DNA of 20,930 nucleotides from IMG/VR virus record IMGVR_UViG_3300034683_000012, positions 1 through 20,930 of that record; one strand, written 5' to 3'. The DNA is from a virus. Under the pieces are notes generated by a model that did not search any database, was not told where the DNA came from, and was given only the letters and a program-made list of their open reading frames with translations. How positions within the stretch are numbered: the stretch's first letter is position 1; every line of letters starts with the position of its first letter. Positions 1-5,532 of the stretch are shown here, in pieces. The position numbers and the translations under genes were made by a program.

Positions 1-135
1 TGGCTTAAGAAAGTCGATAACGTCATATACGGCATTCTTTTCTAATAGCATTGCCCCTATTGTAGCCCTCTCCGCATCCATGTTGTGCGGCAACGCAACG
101 CCTTGTATGCTTTTTATTTCTTTATTGTTTTTCAT
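1..135 (-). CDS. dnaB: Replicative DNA helicase DnaB, N-terminal end (partial, runs off left edge)
   Basis: The first 45 codons of a gene that leaves the window are visible. The peptide contains ALPHNMDAERATIGAMLLEK followed by NAVYDVIDFL, which matches the start of the DnaB N-terminal domain (pattern L-P-H-x-x-x-A-E-x-x-x-[IL]-G-x-x-L). In this family the N-terminal domain forms the trimeric collar of the hexameric 5'-3' helicase that unwinds the replication fork; the RecA-like ATPase domain would lie outside the window. ATG at 135 is the only good start, and a promoter sits about 60 bases upstream. It has its own promoter and a 126-base gap from the preceding HNH gene, unlike the overlapping genes of the operon above. 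The assignment rests on the N-terminus only; a primase-helicase fusion cannot be excluded. Confidence 0.85.
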   Translation of the reverse strand, partial: MKNNKEIKSIQGVALPHNMDAERATIGAMLLEKNAVYDVIDFLKP

Positions 136-140
136 TCTGT

Positions 141-173
141 TTTGCCTTAGGTTTGCCTTAGGTCTGCCTTGTT
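141..173. repeat. Three tandem 11-bp repeats in the dnaB leader
   Basis: Two perfect copies of TTTGCCTTAGG (141-151 and 152-162) are followed by a degenerate third, TCTGCCTTGTT (163-173). They lie between the predicted dnaB transcription start (about 190) and its ATG at 135, so they are in the 5' leader. They could be protein-binding iterons of an origin, an operator, or an RNA element; the sequence does not decide. Confidence 0.6.
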
Positions 174-195
174 ATTACTTTGTTTAAATATTTAC

Positions 196-227
196 CAAAG
201 GTATATGTAAAATTATTCACCGCCAAA
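196..227 (-). promoter_or_regulatory. Bacteroidota-type promoter for dnaB
   Basis: On the minus strand the -33 element TTTG (224-227) is followed by 20 bases and then TACCTTTG (196-203), a full match to the TAnnTTTG -7 element of the Bacteroides primary sigma factor. Transcription should begin near 190, about 55 bases before the dnaB ATG. The leader holds the 11-bp repeats. Confidence 0.65.
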
Positions 228-267
228 TTATTCGTGTTAATTAAACTTAAACTCATCAAAATTATTC
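210..267. repeat. Three copies of AAATTATTC around the dnaB promoter
   Basis: The 9-mer AAATTATTC (GAATAATTT on the coding strand) occurs at 210-218, 225-233 and 259-267. The second copy overlaps the -33 element and the third overlaps the stop codon of the HNH gene. All have the same orientation, with start-to-start spacing of 15 and 34 bases. In A+T-rich DNA some recurrence is expected, so binding-site function is only inferred. Confidence 0.4.
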
Positions 268-570
268 TCGGCCGAAGTATTTCTTCACCAAACCTACATC
301 CTCTGGTCTTACGTTTTTGACAACCTGTTCATACAGCGAATTACACTTTTTCCTAAACTCTACATTGTTATCGAATAGGTTATGGTGCGATCGGCAAAAT
401 ATGGCCAAATTCCATCGTTCTGTATAATATTGTGGTGCAAGCGATCTTGGCAATAAATGAGCTAAATCGTTACCATATCCGCCGCAGAAATAGCAAACCT
501 TATCCATTTCTTTCTTAATCTTCGCCAATTCTGCATTCTTTCGAGCCTGCGATTTACTCACTTTTCTCAT
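262..570 (-). CDS. Small HNH endonuclease
   Basis: This 102-aa protein has a compact HNH (beta-beta-alpha metal) nuclease core. CYFC at residues 26-29 and C59-x2-H62/H63 form the expected zinc-binding framework. H38 in AHLLPRS is the likely general base, N54 is the middle residue, and RSHHNLFD (60-67) carries the final His. About 20 lysine-rich residues precede the core. It is the last gene of the DNA-metabolism operon, 27 bases below the stop of the 66-aa gene and just before the dnaB promoter. Phage HNH proteins can nick DNA during packaging, process recombination intermediates or act as homing enzymes. Since it lies beside ERF and exonuclease genes and far from any terminase, a role in replication or recombination (NinG/Rap-like) seems more likely, but this is inference from position. 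Confidence 0.75.
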   Translation of the reverse strand: MRKVSKSQARKNAELAKIKKEMDKVCYFCGGYGNDLAHLLPRSLAPQYYTERWNLAIFCRSHHNLFDNNVEFRKKCNSLYEQVVKNVRPEDVGLVKKYFGRE

Positions 571-584
571 CAGTACAATTCGTT

Positions 585-816
585 GTTGTGTGCAATGTTA
601 CTGACCACACACAGGCCCCATAATTGTAAATTTTTCTGATACTGTTTTAGGTCTCCATATTTTACCGCGTTTTACAACTATTCTTTCATTCCCTTCGTAT
701 TCAACAGCTTTGACATAATCTCCACCTTGAAAACCCATATTTTCAAGCACTTTGCATTGTACCTGTATTCCGTCAAACTCACATAATATTTTTGCCATAA
801 AAACACTGCACACAAC
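585..816. repeat. 15-bp inverted repeat flanking the 66-aa gene
   Basis: GTTGTGTGCAATGTT (585-599) and AACACTGCACACAAC (802-816) are inverted copies matching at 14 of 15 positions. They are separated by 202 bases that contain almost the whole 66-aa gene. Each arm lies just upstream of a start codon: 802-816 is 4 bases before the ATG at 798, and 585-599 is 15 bases before the HNH ATG at 570. The second arm also overlaps the stop codon of the 66-aa gene. Confidence 0.5.
598..798 (-). CDS. Unrecognised 66-aa protein
   Basis: The product begins MAKILCEFDG and contains FQGGDYVKAVEYEGNERIVV followed by KRGKIWRP. It looks like a small single-domain beta protein with no membrane segment and only two cysteines in its first 17 residues (MAKILC and VQCKV), too few for a zinc ribbon. 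I prefer ATG at 798 to the in-frame GTG at 813, because 813 falls inside the inverted repeat and would add only MCSVF. It is preceded by an unusually long untranslated stretch for this operon (129 bases) and followed 27 bases later by the HNH gene. I have a faint recollection of similar short proteins in Bacteroidota mobile elements but cannot name a family. Function is unknown. Confidence 0.55.
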   Translation of the reverse strand: MAKILCEFDGIQVQCKVLENMGFQGGDYVKAVEYEGNERIVVKRGKIWRPKTVSEKFTIMGPVCGQ

Positions 817-927
817 ACATTATAAAAAACAGTGGGGTATTGTGCTATTTTTAAACCACTTGCTACTAAGTTGATTTTGTATCGGTGATAATTCCGTAGC
901 TCCGAACTCCCCACCGATTTTTTATAA
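799..927 (-). other. 129-base intergenic leader with inverted repeat
   Basis: This is the longest non-coding gap inside the DNA-metabolism operon. It contains a perfect 7-base inverted repeat, ATCGGTG (881-887) and CACCGAT (912-918), with a 24-base loop. A run of T's follows it on the plus strand (917-923), so as an intrinsic terminator it would face the plus strand, against the genes. I see no TAnnTTTG promoter here. It may be a structured 5' leader of the 66-aa gene or merely spacer. Confidence 0.35.
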
Positions 928-1164
928 TCAAACGTTAAAATAATAGTCTTGGTAATAGTCTTGATTTCTTTTCTTTTTCGGCAAACTTTCTACCTTAACC
1001 GTAAGCTTAAAATATTTCGGTTTGACTAATTTTATGGTCTTATCATCAACCCTCACATGTTTATAATTTTCTATTATCTCTCTCCCGATTGGAGTTAATT
1101 TCTCTACCTGAATCCTTCGTTCGAAGTTTTCGGATATTTCTGTGTTTGAAAATAAGTTCTTCAT
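928..1164 (-). CDS. Unrecognised 78-aa basic protein
   Basis: This small, lysine- and arginine-rich soluble protein has LTPIGREIIENYKHV at about residues 23-37 and a C-terminal end KKKRNQDYYQDYYFNV. The repeated QDYY comes from a 12-bp tandem duplication in the DNA near 940-963. Its ATG overlaps the TGA of the preceding gene by 4 bases (ATGA), the usual sign of translational coupling in this operon. No catalytic or metal-binding motif is visible. Its position among recombination and nucleotide-metabolism genes suggests a nucleic-acid-related accessory role, but I do not recognise a family. Confidence 0.6.
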   Translation of the reverse strand: MKNLFSNTEISENFERRIQVEKLTPIGREIIENYKHVRVDDKTIKLVKPKYFKLTVKVESLPKKKRNQDYYQDYYFNV

Positions 1165-1550
1165 TGATAATTAATTGTTCTAAGTTGTTCTTTCTCGAAT
1201 GACAAAAGAGATCGCAGCGCATCTATTTGATGGACGCATGAACTGTTTATTCGGTCTAACTTATCGACAAGAAACGCCTCATCTTCGGCTATCGAATCGA
1301 CAAGTGCATTTTGAGCTTTGGCTGAAAGGCAATTTTCTTTTGCAATAGCAATTATCGTATTGGCTATTTCTGACGTAACCTTGCGTCTGTAAATGCGTTT
1401 AGCCTCCGCCAACATATTACCCGACCTTGCCAAATAAACGGACAGGGTGTTTATCCGTTCTTTAATCTCTGGCACGTTGTCAGAACAATCTATTTCAAGA
1501 TAGCTCTGCATCTTTTCGGCCTCTTCAAGAAGGTTTTGCATGCTCGTCAT
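1161..1550 (-). CDS. Phage-associated helical protein of unknown function (129 aa)
   Basis: The protein appears almost entirely alpha-helical. Its centre carries VYLARSGNMLAEAKRIYRRK (about residues 38-57) and, near the end, DRINSSCVHQIDALRSLLSF. This pattern (ARSG-x-MLAEAK, then R-[IL]-N-x-S-x-x-H-Q-[IL]-D-x-[IL]-R) resembles a conserved but uncharacterised family I recall from Bacteroidota phages, usually close to nucleotide-metabolism and recombination genes as here. No enzymatic motif is seen. It starts at ATG 1550, inside the end of the 51-aa gene (26-base overlap in another frame), and its stop overlaps the next ATG by 4 bases. The long helices suggest an oligomeric or partner-binding protein; that is inference. 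Confidence 0.7.
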   Translation of the reverse strand: MTSMQNLLEEAEKMQSYLEIDCSDNVPEIKERINTLSVYLARSGNMLAEAKRIYRRKVTSEIANTIIAIAKENCLSAKAQNALVDSIAEDEAFLVDKLDRINSSCVHQIDALRSLLSFEKEQLRTINYQ

Positions 1551-1680
1551 TTTCTAAATTATTTTTAAATTGATTTGCATAGTCTTCCATCGCTTTGATG
1601 ATCCATTTTCTGTCGCATTCATAAAGGTGAAACTGGTGTTCATCTTCATAGCGTTTTAAAATCTCTCGGGCTGTTTTCAT
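1525..1680 (-). CDS. 51-aa small phage protein
   Basis: A short open frame starts at ATG 1680 and ends with TGA at 1525. It begins MKTAREILKRYEDEHQFHLY and continues with ECDRKWIIKAMEDYANQF. It fills what would otherwise be a 148-base hole between the fused nucleotide enzyme (stop at 1699) and the 129-aa gene, and its 3' end overlaps the latter by 26 bases. The composition (E, K, R, W and Y rich with a regular helix pattern) is that of a real protein. Similar short proteins containing a W-I-I-x-A-M-E-x-Y-A segment are, as I recall, common in Bacteroidota phage early regions; none has a known function. Confidence 0.7.
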   Translation of the reverse strand: MKTAREILKRYEDEHQFHLYECDRKWIIKAMEDYANQFKNNLENDEHAKPS

Positions 1681-1698
1681 GTGTTTATTTTTTAATTT

Positions 1699-2502
1699 TT
1701 AATACGGTAAAAATTCAGCTAAATTCATTATTCGTTTATATCCAACGTTGTATCGTCTGTTGTGTGGAGCATCCATCAAAAAGCAACAAATGCCGTTTCT
1801 GTTTAGTTCTACGAAGTTATCAAATCTGTCATCTATGAATATATCGCACTTACCTCTTAATGCCTCAACCTTGCTGCCATCATGACCTACCGATATTAAC
1901 TCCACATCAGGATAGCCGTTCTTAATCAGCCATTCTCTCGTCCATTCACTTGGTATTGATCGAGACGTTACGTAACATACAGGTTCAAACGCCAAGTCAT
2001 CAGGATCAACCTTTCTTGGGATGTTCAGCCAAAACTCTTTGTTAGTGTTTAACTCATCAAACCTCTCTTTAGAGAAATTGGCATCGTGCCACCAAGAAGG
2101 TATGTCGCAATGATGATACTCGCACCAATAATTAATCGTGTCTGCCAATACGTCGTCTATATCCAATCCAACCGTAGGCATATCAAGGTATCCGTGTAAC
2201 CTGTCATCTCCTTGCGGATAGATACGCTGAAACTCTTTCAAGAACGCCAAGTTACACATAGCATGATCTAAATGCGATAATCCGCTCTCTTGATCGAAAT
2301 CTTCTCCGTCTCTAAATGCGTTGATGTGCCTCAACAAAGAATTTATAACATTAGACCATTTCATGCCTTTTCGATAATTGTTTGCGCCGTATTTATCCGC
2401 CCCAAATGTAAACACCTTGCCAAGTCCTTCTAAGACTGATGGTGGTATTAAGTCGAGTTGAGTTTTACCTTCGTTATAACGCAATCCTTTTCCGTCTGCC
2501 AT
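1699..2502 (-). CDS. Fused dATP/dGTP diphosphohydrolase (DUF5664 type) and HAD deoxyribonucleotidase
   Basis: Two catalytic domains are joined. Residues 1 to about 92 match the all-alpha dATP/dGTP diphosphohydrolase family (MazG-like superfamily): GKGLRYNEGKTQLDLIPPS, then FGADKYG-x2-NYRKGMKW, LLRHINAF-x-DGE and GLSHLDHAMCNLAFL. Residues from about 110 onward show all HAD motifs of the 5'(3')-deoxyribonucleotidase (NT5C) type: I, D114-x-D116 in GLDIDDVLADT; II, T179 in YVTSRS; III, K211; IV, D224-D225 in IFIDDRFDN. The expected joint chemistry is dNTP to dNMP plus pyrophosphate, then dNMP to deoxynucleoside, in the cytosol. I use ATG at 2502 rather than TTG at 2508, because the latter would run into the upstream stop. 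It lies 3 bases below the exonuclease gene. Substrate preference is not readable from the sequence. Confidence 0.85.
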   Translation of the reverse strand: MADGKGLRYNEGKTQLDLIPPSVLEGLGKVFTFGADKYGANNYRKGMKWSNVINSLLRHINAFRDGEDFDQESGLSHLDHAMCNLAFLKEFQRIYPQGDDRLHGYLDMPTVGLDIDDVLADTINYWCEYHHCDIPSWWHDANFSKERFDELNTNKEFWLNIPRKVDPDDLAFEPVCYVTSRSIPSEWTREWLIKNGYPDVELISVGHDGSKVEALRGKCDIFIDDRFDNFVELNRNGICCFLMDAPHNRRYNVGYKRIMNLAEFLPY

Positions 2503-2504
2503 AA

Positions 2505-3401
2505 TCAATCTTGTTTTTTTAGTTGAGTTACTATTCCTCCTTTAACTGGTGATGTTTTTATATATTTCTTCGCCAAATCAGGATGTTCTTCTTTGAATTT
2601 CTTGGTGTCGAAGTTCTCCCTGACAGAATCTTTTCGTTTAGTAATGATGAAGTAATCTGTCTCCCATTTAGTGATGTTGAACTTTTCAAATAACTCTTCT
2701 ATGTTGGATTGATATTGTTTCTTCATCTCACTAAGGGTGTCGATCTGTTCGGCAATTTCTGCGATATTCTTTACCAATTCAAGCGCCTTGTCCTCATACT
2801 CTTTCGGCACAATAGAAACAGGTGTATATTGTTCTCCGTTCTTGTCGCATTCGAGAAGCTTTATCACCTCTTCTTGGTCAATCTCCTGAACTTGAACAAA
2901 CTTAGCACCATCCTTAATCCATATCGCATATAGTCCTTTAATCTCAATTTCAGGGTTTAGCAGGTTGAATAGGTACTTGTAAATAGACAATTGCCAACTA
3001 AGATACTTTTCGTCCAAAACATACGTTGTCTTTACGTCGGCCAAACATATTTCTCCTTCTAATAATATCACCTTGTCTATCCCAGAAGCGTAATGTTCGT
3101 AGTCGGTAACCAAATATTCATTCTCGATTACATCAAAGCCTATTTCGTCTTTCATATCTGCATACCATTGCACTTCTTCTCGGTCGATTATCCCAAAGTC
3201 ATCGTACAGTTGGCATCCTTCGTGTATAGCAGTACCTCTTTCGGACTTGCTTCTTAACATAGCTTCCGGTACGTCGGAGTATTTGTTCGGGAACAGTTGC
3301 CGACCGATTACCCCAGTTATTCCGAATAACTGTTTGTAGCCATACCAATATGTATGGTTTTCTGGATTAAATACGACGCCAGATTTTTTTAATTCTATCA
3401 T
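2505..3401 (-). CDS. PD-(D/E)XK exonuclease (RecB/Cas4-like fold), partner of ERF
   Basis: This 298-aa protein has PD-(D/E)XK nuclease motifs in order: GTAIHE (56-61, giving H60 and E61), E94 within VIENEY, GIDK with D109, D122-x-K124 in CLADVKTT, and Q137-x3-Y141 in WQLSIYKYL. This is the RecB-nuclease/lambda-exonuclease type of metal-dependent DNA nuclease. A helical, lysine-rich C-terminal third (about 190-298) probably binds DNA or a partner. No Cas4-type C-terminal cysteine cluster is present, and there are no cas genes nearby. Its start overlaps the stop of the ERF gene by 4 bases (ATGA), the standard arrangement of a phage two-component recombination system: the exonuclease resects double-strand ends and ERF anneals the exposed strand. 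Confidence 0.83.
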   Translation of the reverse strand: MIELKKSGVVFNPENHTYWYGYKQLFGITGVIGRQLFPNKYSDVPEAMLRSKSERGTAIHEGCQLYDDFGIIDREEVQWYADMKDEIGFDVIENEYLVTDYEHYASGIDKVILLEGEICLADVKTTYVLDEKYLSWQLSIYKYLFNLLNPEIEIKGLYAIWIKDGAKFVQVQEIDQEEVIKLLECDKNGEQYTPVSIVPKEYEDKALELVKNIAEIAEQIDTLSEMKKQYQSNIEELFEKFNITKWETDYFIITKRKDSVRENFDTKKFKEEHPDLAKKYIKTSPVKGGIVTQLKKQD

Positions 3402-3988
3402 TTTACCCTATTTCTTGCATCTTCAACTAATTTCTTAAACTCTTCATCCTTCCACAGGTTCTTGAACACCTTAACCACCGCATCTATGGAGGCATTGTCT
3501 TTGCACAATTCTAACGCTTTCTTAGCTTGCTCGATGTCGCTTTTAGGTGTAGGTTTGGCTATTGGTTTAGGTGTAGGTTCTGGCTCATCTTTGCCATGCT
3601 TATTGGTAGCATCTGGGTCTTTTGTGTCGTCTATACAGAACAGTCCGTTTAAAGCGTACTTTCGTGCATACGACGATGCAGCACCTGTGATTTGTGCTCC
3701 GTCCATGCCCTTCTTTGCTTCTTCTTCACGTGCAAATGCTGTAGTACTAATACTGTCTTTACCGTCAGAAAGCGTTGCAATAGCTTCAACATATACCCTG
3801 TCAGCCACACAAATGATTTCATCTGACATTACCAATGTACATCCATTTTCTTTTAATAGTGGTTTCAAGGCCTCCAAAACATCTTCAGCTGATCTGAAGT
3901 AATATTTGCCGAAGCTGTTGTATTGGCTCTTTGGTGCTTTTAGATTGCTTTGAATGGCAATCAATTTGTCGTTTAATTCTTTCTCCAT
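3398..3988 (-). CDS. erf: ERF-family single-strand annealing recombinase
   Basis: The 196-aa protein matches the ERF superfamily. YNSFGKYYFRSAEDVLEALK (residues 23-42) and the signature GAQITGAASSYARKYALNGL (97-116) are typical, the latter matching the family pattern G-x2-x-S-Y-A-[RK]-[RK]-Y-A-L. A proline/lysine-rich linker (about 134-150, with repeated PTPKP-like units) separates the annealing domain from a small helical C-terminal domain (151-196). The family forms rings on single-stranded DNA and promotes RecA-independent annealing for genome circularisation, repair and recombination with other phages. It is second in the operon, 21 bases below the 81-aa gene, and is coupled to the exonuclease gene by an ATGA overlap. 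Confidence 0.9.
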   Translation of the reverse strand: MEKELNDKLIAIQSNLKAPKSQYNSFGKYYFRSAEDVLEALKPLLKENGCTLVMSDEIICVADRVYVEAIATLSDGKDSISTTAFAREEEAKKGMDGAQITGAASSYARKYALNGLFCIDDTKDPDATNKHGKDEPEPTPKPIAKPTPKSDIEQAKKALELCKDNASIDAVVKVFKNLWKDEEFKKLVEDARNRVK

Positions 3989-4009
3989 AACATTAATTTT
4001 TAATTGTGT

Positions 4010-4255
4010 TTAGTAATCAAATTTTTTCAATTTATCTGCGGCTTCACAAGCATGCTTTAGTATCAACTCCATGTCGTCCAAAGACAACTGTTCATCGTCT
4101 AAGCTCTCTTTGACCGCCACATTACCATCTTTCACGACTGAAATATTGGATTGCGCGAAATTAACCACTATCTGTAAGCGTGGGTGAATGATGAACGTCA
4201 TCGTTCTGTTTGCAGTATCAAATACTGTTTCGTAATTGTAATTATTCATTTTCAT
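4010..4255 (-). CDS. Unrecognised 81-aa protein, first gene of the recombination operon
   Basis: This soluble protein begins MKMNNYNYETVFDTANRTM. It appears to have a beta-rich first half (TFIIHPRLQIVVNFAQ, then NISVVKDG) and an acidic helical second half ending AADKLKKFDY. No membrane, cysteine or catalytic signature is visible. Its ATG at 4255 is about 13 bases below the predicted transcription start and follows an A-rich tract, as is usual for Bacteroidota starts; a second ATG two codons on (4249) is a possible alternative. As the promoter-proximal gene before ERF and its nuclease it is likely expressed early, but I do not recognise the family and assign no function. Confidence 0.65.
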   Translation of the reverse strand: MKMNNYNYETVFDTANRTMTFIIHPRLQIVVNFAQSNISVVKDGNVAVKESLDDEQLSLDDMELILKHACEAADKLKKFDY

Positions 4256-4274
4256 TTTAATTAATTTTACTCGG

Positions 4275-4306
4275 CAAAGCTAACATGTATTTTTTCATTA
4301 TCCAAA
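4275..4306 (-). promoter_or_regulatory. Bacteroidota-type promoter for the DNA-metabolism operon
   Basis: On the minus strand TTTG (4303-4306) is followed by 20 bases and then TAGCTTTG (4275-4282), an exact TAnnTTTG -7 element. The predicted start is near 4269, leaving a leader of about 14 bases before ATG 4255. It sits just downstream of the terminator that closes the lysis cassette, which fits a boundary between two transcription units. Confidence 0.75.
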
Positions 4307-4323
4307 TAATTAGTCGATTATTT
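4304..4323. promoter_or_regulatory. Palindrome overlapping the -33 element (possible operator)
   Basis: AAATAAT (4304-4310) and ATTATTT (4317-4323) form a perfect 7-base inverted repeat with a 6-base centre, overlapping the TTTG -33 element. The size and position suit a dimeric repressor or activator. The arms are pure A/T, so chance is a real alternative. Confidence 0.4.
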
Positions 4324-4346
4324 TCTGTGATTTAATGTTATTTAAC

Positions 4347-4374
4347 AAAAACGGCCTCATCGATAGACGAAGCC
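4347..4374 (-). terminator. Intrinsic terminator of the late/lysis operon
   Basis: On the minus strand GGCTTCGTC pairs with GATGAGGCC (9-base stem, including two G-T wobbles) around the tetraloop TATC (4353-4374), followed one base later by five T's (4347-4351). It starts 30 bases after the stop codon of the spanin gene and lies before the next promoter. Confidence 0.8.
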
Positions 4375-4404
4375 ATTAAGGTTGAAATATCGTAATTTGT
4401 TATA

Positions 4405-5004
4405 TTATAATAGTTTGAATCCGTAACGTTTGCTTAGCAGCCATAGAATGAAACAAAGCAAAATGCCTACCACTATACCTATAAGAAACAACCTGAAATT
4501 AAATCCCGTCGTAGGAGTTGTCTTTTCGGACAAACTTTTATTCTCATTTGTTACCAACTCAATCGATTGTTGCAAGTTTTTGTTGAGCGTTATAAGACTG
4601 TCAACCTTTTTGCCGTAACTTTGACTTAAAAACTCTAATTGCTTTATTGTATTCTCGTAAACACTCTTACTTTGCGTTATCGTTTCGTTTGCCTTCGGAT
4701 ATTGTCCGTCTGGCTTAATTTGAGCTCCTGTGTCGTAATTAATCACATGAGACGACACTTCGCTTTGCAGTCTTATGTTCTCATCTCTTGTGCGCTCTAA
4801 GTCGGTCTTTAATAGCTCAACCTCAATTGTCTTCTTTTGAAGCTCATCTTTTAACGTGATAACTTGCGAACTATCAATTTTGGTTACCACTTTTTCTTGA
4901 ATAATCTGCTTAGGTTTGCAGCCTATTATGATTAACAGAACTATCAGTAGTATGACCATTTTCGTGAATATACGAAAAAGGTGTTTTATCTTTTCTTTTG
5001 TCAT
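4405..5004 (-). CDS. Probable unimolecular spanin (outer-membrane lipoprotein with C-terminal membrane anchor)
   Basis: The 199-aa protein has a basic N-terminus, a hydrophobic stretch from M16 and a lipobox ending LIIIGC at C29, so it should be an acylated lipoprotein. Residues about 45-165 are a periplasmic region rich in heptad-like coiled coil (IEVELLKTDLERTRDENIRL, and later VDSLITLNKNLQQSIELV). Residues about 172-190 (FLIGIVVGILLCFILWLL) form a single transmembrane segment with a basic tail SKRYGFKLL. A lipoprotein at one end and a membrane anchor at the other is the topology of unimolecular spanins such as phage T1 gp11, which link outer and inner membranes and fuse them in the last step of lysis. 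It lies 3 bases below the endolysin gene and is last before the terminator, as expected. The lipid anchor and membrane fusion are inferred. Confidence 0.8.
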   Translation of the reverse strand: MTKEKIKHLFRIFTKMVILLIVLLIIIGCKPKQIIQEKVVTKIDSSQVITLKDELQKKTIEVELLKTDLERTRDENIRLQSEVSSHVINYDTGAQIKPDGQYPKANETITQSKSVYENTIKQLEFLSQSYGKKVDSLITLNKNLQQSIELVTNENKSLSEKTTPTTGFNFRLFLIGIVVGILLCFILWLLSKRYGFKLL

Positions 5005-5007
5005 AGC

Positions 5008-5532
5008 TCAACTAAATAGGTGTTTATATTTTGACGGTATCTGTTTGCGCAAAACAGTCTCAATCTCTTTCACGCTTATATCCAAATCATTGTTTAGATC
5101 GAATATCTTGTTCTGCTTAGCGACAATATCTTTCGTAATCACGTAATCAGGCTTACCAATGGCCGCAGGATAGAACACGGCAAGATAAACATCCACCCAT
5201 GTTTTCATTCGGCCTTTGTACGGCCTTAAATAAGCCAATACATAGTCAAGTTGCTGCACGTTGTTCATCGAAAGTAGAACCCACGTAGTTGTGCCTAATG
5301 CTTTAGCAGTAGATGGTAAAAATTGTATCAGGCCTCCAGCCATACTTGTCTGATTAATAGCTTTCGGATTTAATCTGCTTTCAAACCACATCACAAACAT
5401 CAACCAATTCGGATCGATGCCGAGTTCACCTGAAATCCTTATGACCTTATTAATGAACTCTTCTTTGTTCTCTTTTACGTATTCTTCAAATGCCAACATC
5501 TTCTTTACTCTTTCTTGTTTTACAATCTTCAT
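5008..5532 (-). CDS. Lysozyme-fold endolysin / lytic transglycosylase
   Basis: This 174-aa protein shows the goose-lysozyme/SLT fold signature: LGIDPNWLMFVMWFESRLNP, with the likely catalytic E51, followed by SMAGGLIQFLPSTAKALG (63-80), the second conserved substrate-cleft motif. It should cleave the glycan strands of peptidoglycan. There is no signal peptide, so it would depend on a holin or other pore to reach the wall. The C-terminal third has no recognised wall-binding domain. The ATG at 5532 lies within the 3' end of the membrane/coiled-coil gene (47-base overlap); an internal ATG at 5499 (MLAFEEYV) is an alternative start that reduces the overlap to 14 bases. Holin-like, endolysin and spanin genes lie in consecutive order, forming a lysis cassette. 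Confidence 0.85.
   Translation of the reverse strand: MKIVKQERVKKMLAFEEYVKENKEEFINKVIRISGELGIDPNWLMFVMWFESRLNPKAINQTSMAGGLIQFLPSTAKALGTTTWVLLSMNNVQQLDYVLAYLRPYKGRMKTWVDVYLAVFYPAAIGKPDYVITKDIVAKQNKIFDLNNDLDISVKEIETVLRKQIPSKYKHLFS

Noticed and set aside
585-816. Insertion-sequence ends
   Set aside because: The enclosed 66-aa protein has no transposase features, the element would be only about 230 bp, and no target-site duplication is apparent.
678-914. A 78-codon minus-strand frame starting upstream of the 66-aa gene
   Set aside because: It starts with GTG, runs through the hairpin leader and covers most of the 66-aa frame in another phase. Its sequence looks like random translation of non-coding and out-of-frame DNA.
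881-918. Intrinsic terminator for the minus-strand operon
   Set aside because: The T-run follows the stem only on the plus strand, the loop is 24 bases and the stem only 7 bp, so it would not stop transcription of the visible genes.
2505-3401. Cas4 nuclease
   Set aside because: The PD-(D/E)XK motifs are shared with Cas4, but the C-terminal cysteine cluster and any cas neighbours are missing; coupling to ERF indicates a recombination exonuclease.
3462-3902. A 146-codon plus-strand frame opposite the ERF gene
   Set aside because: Antisense shadow of a well-recognised gene; no motif and no start context.
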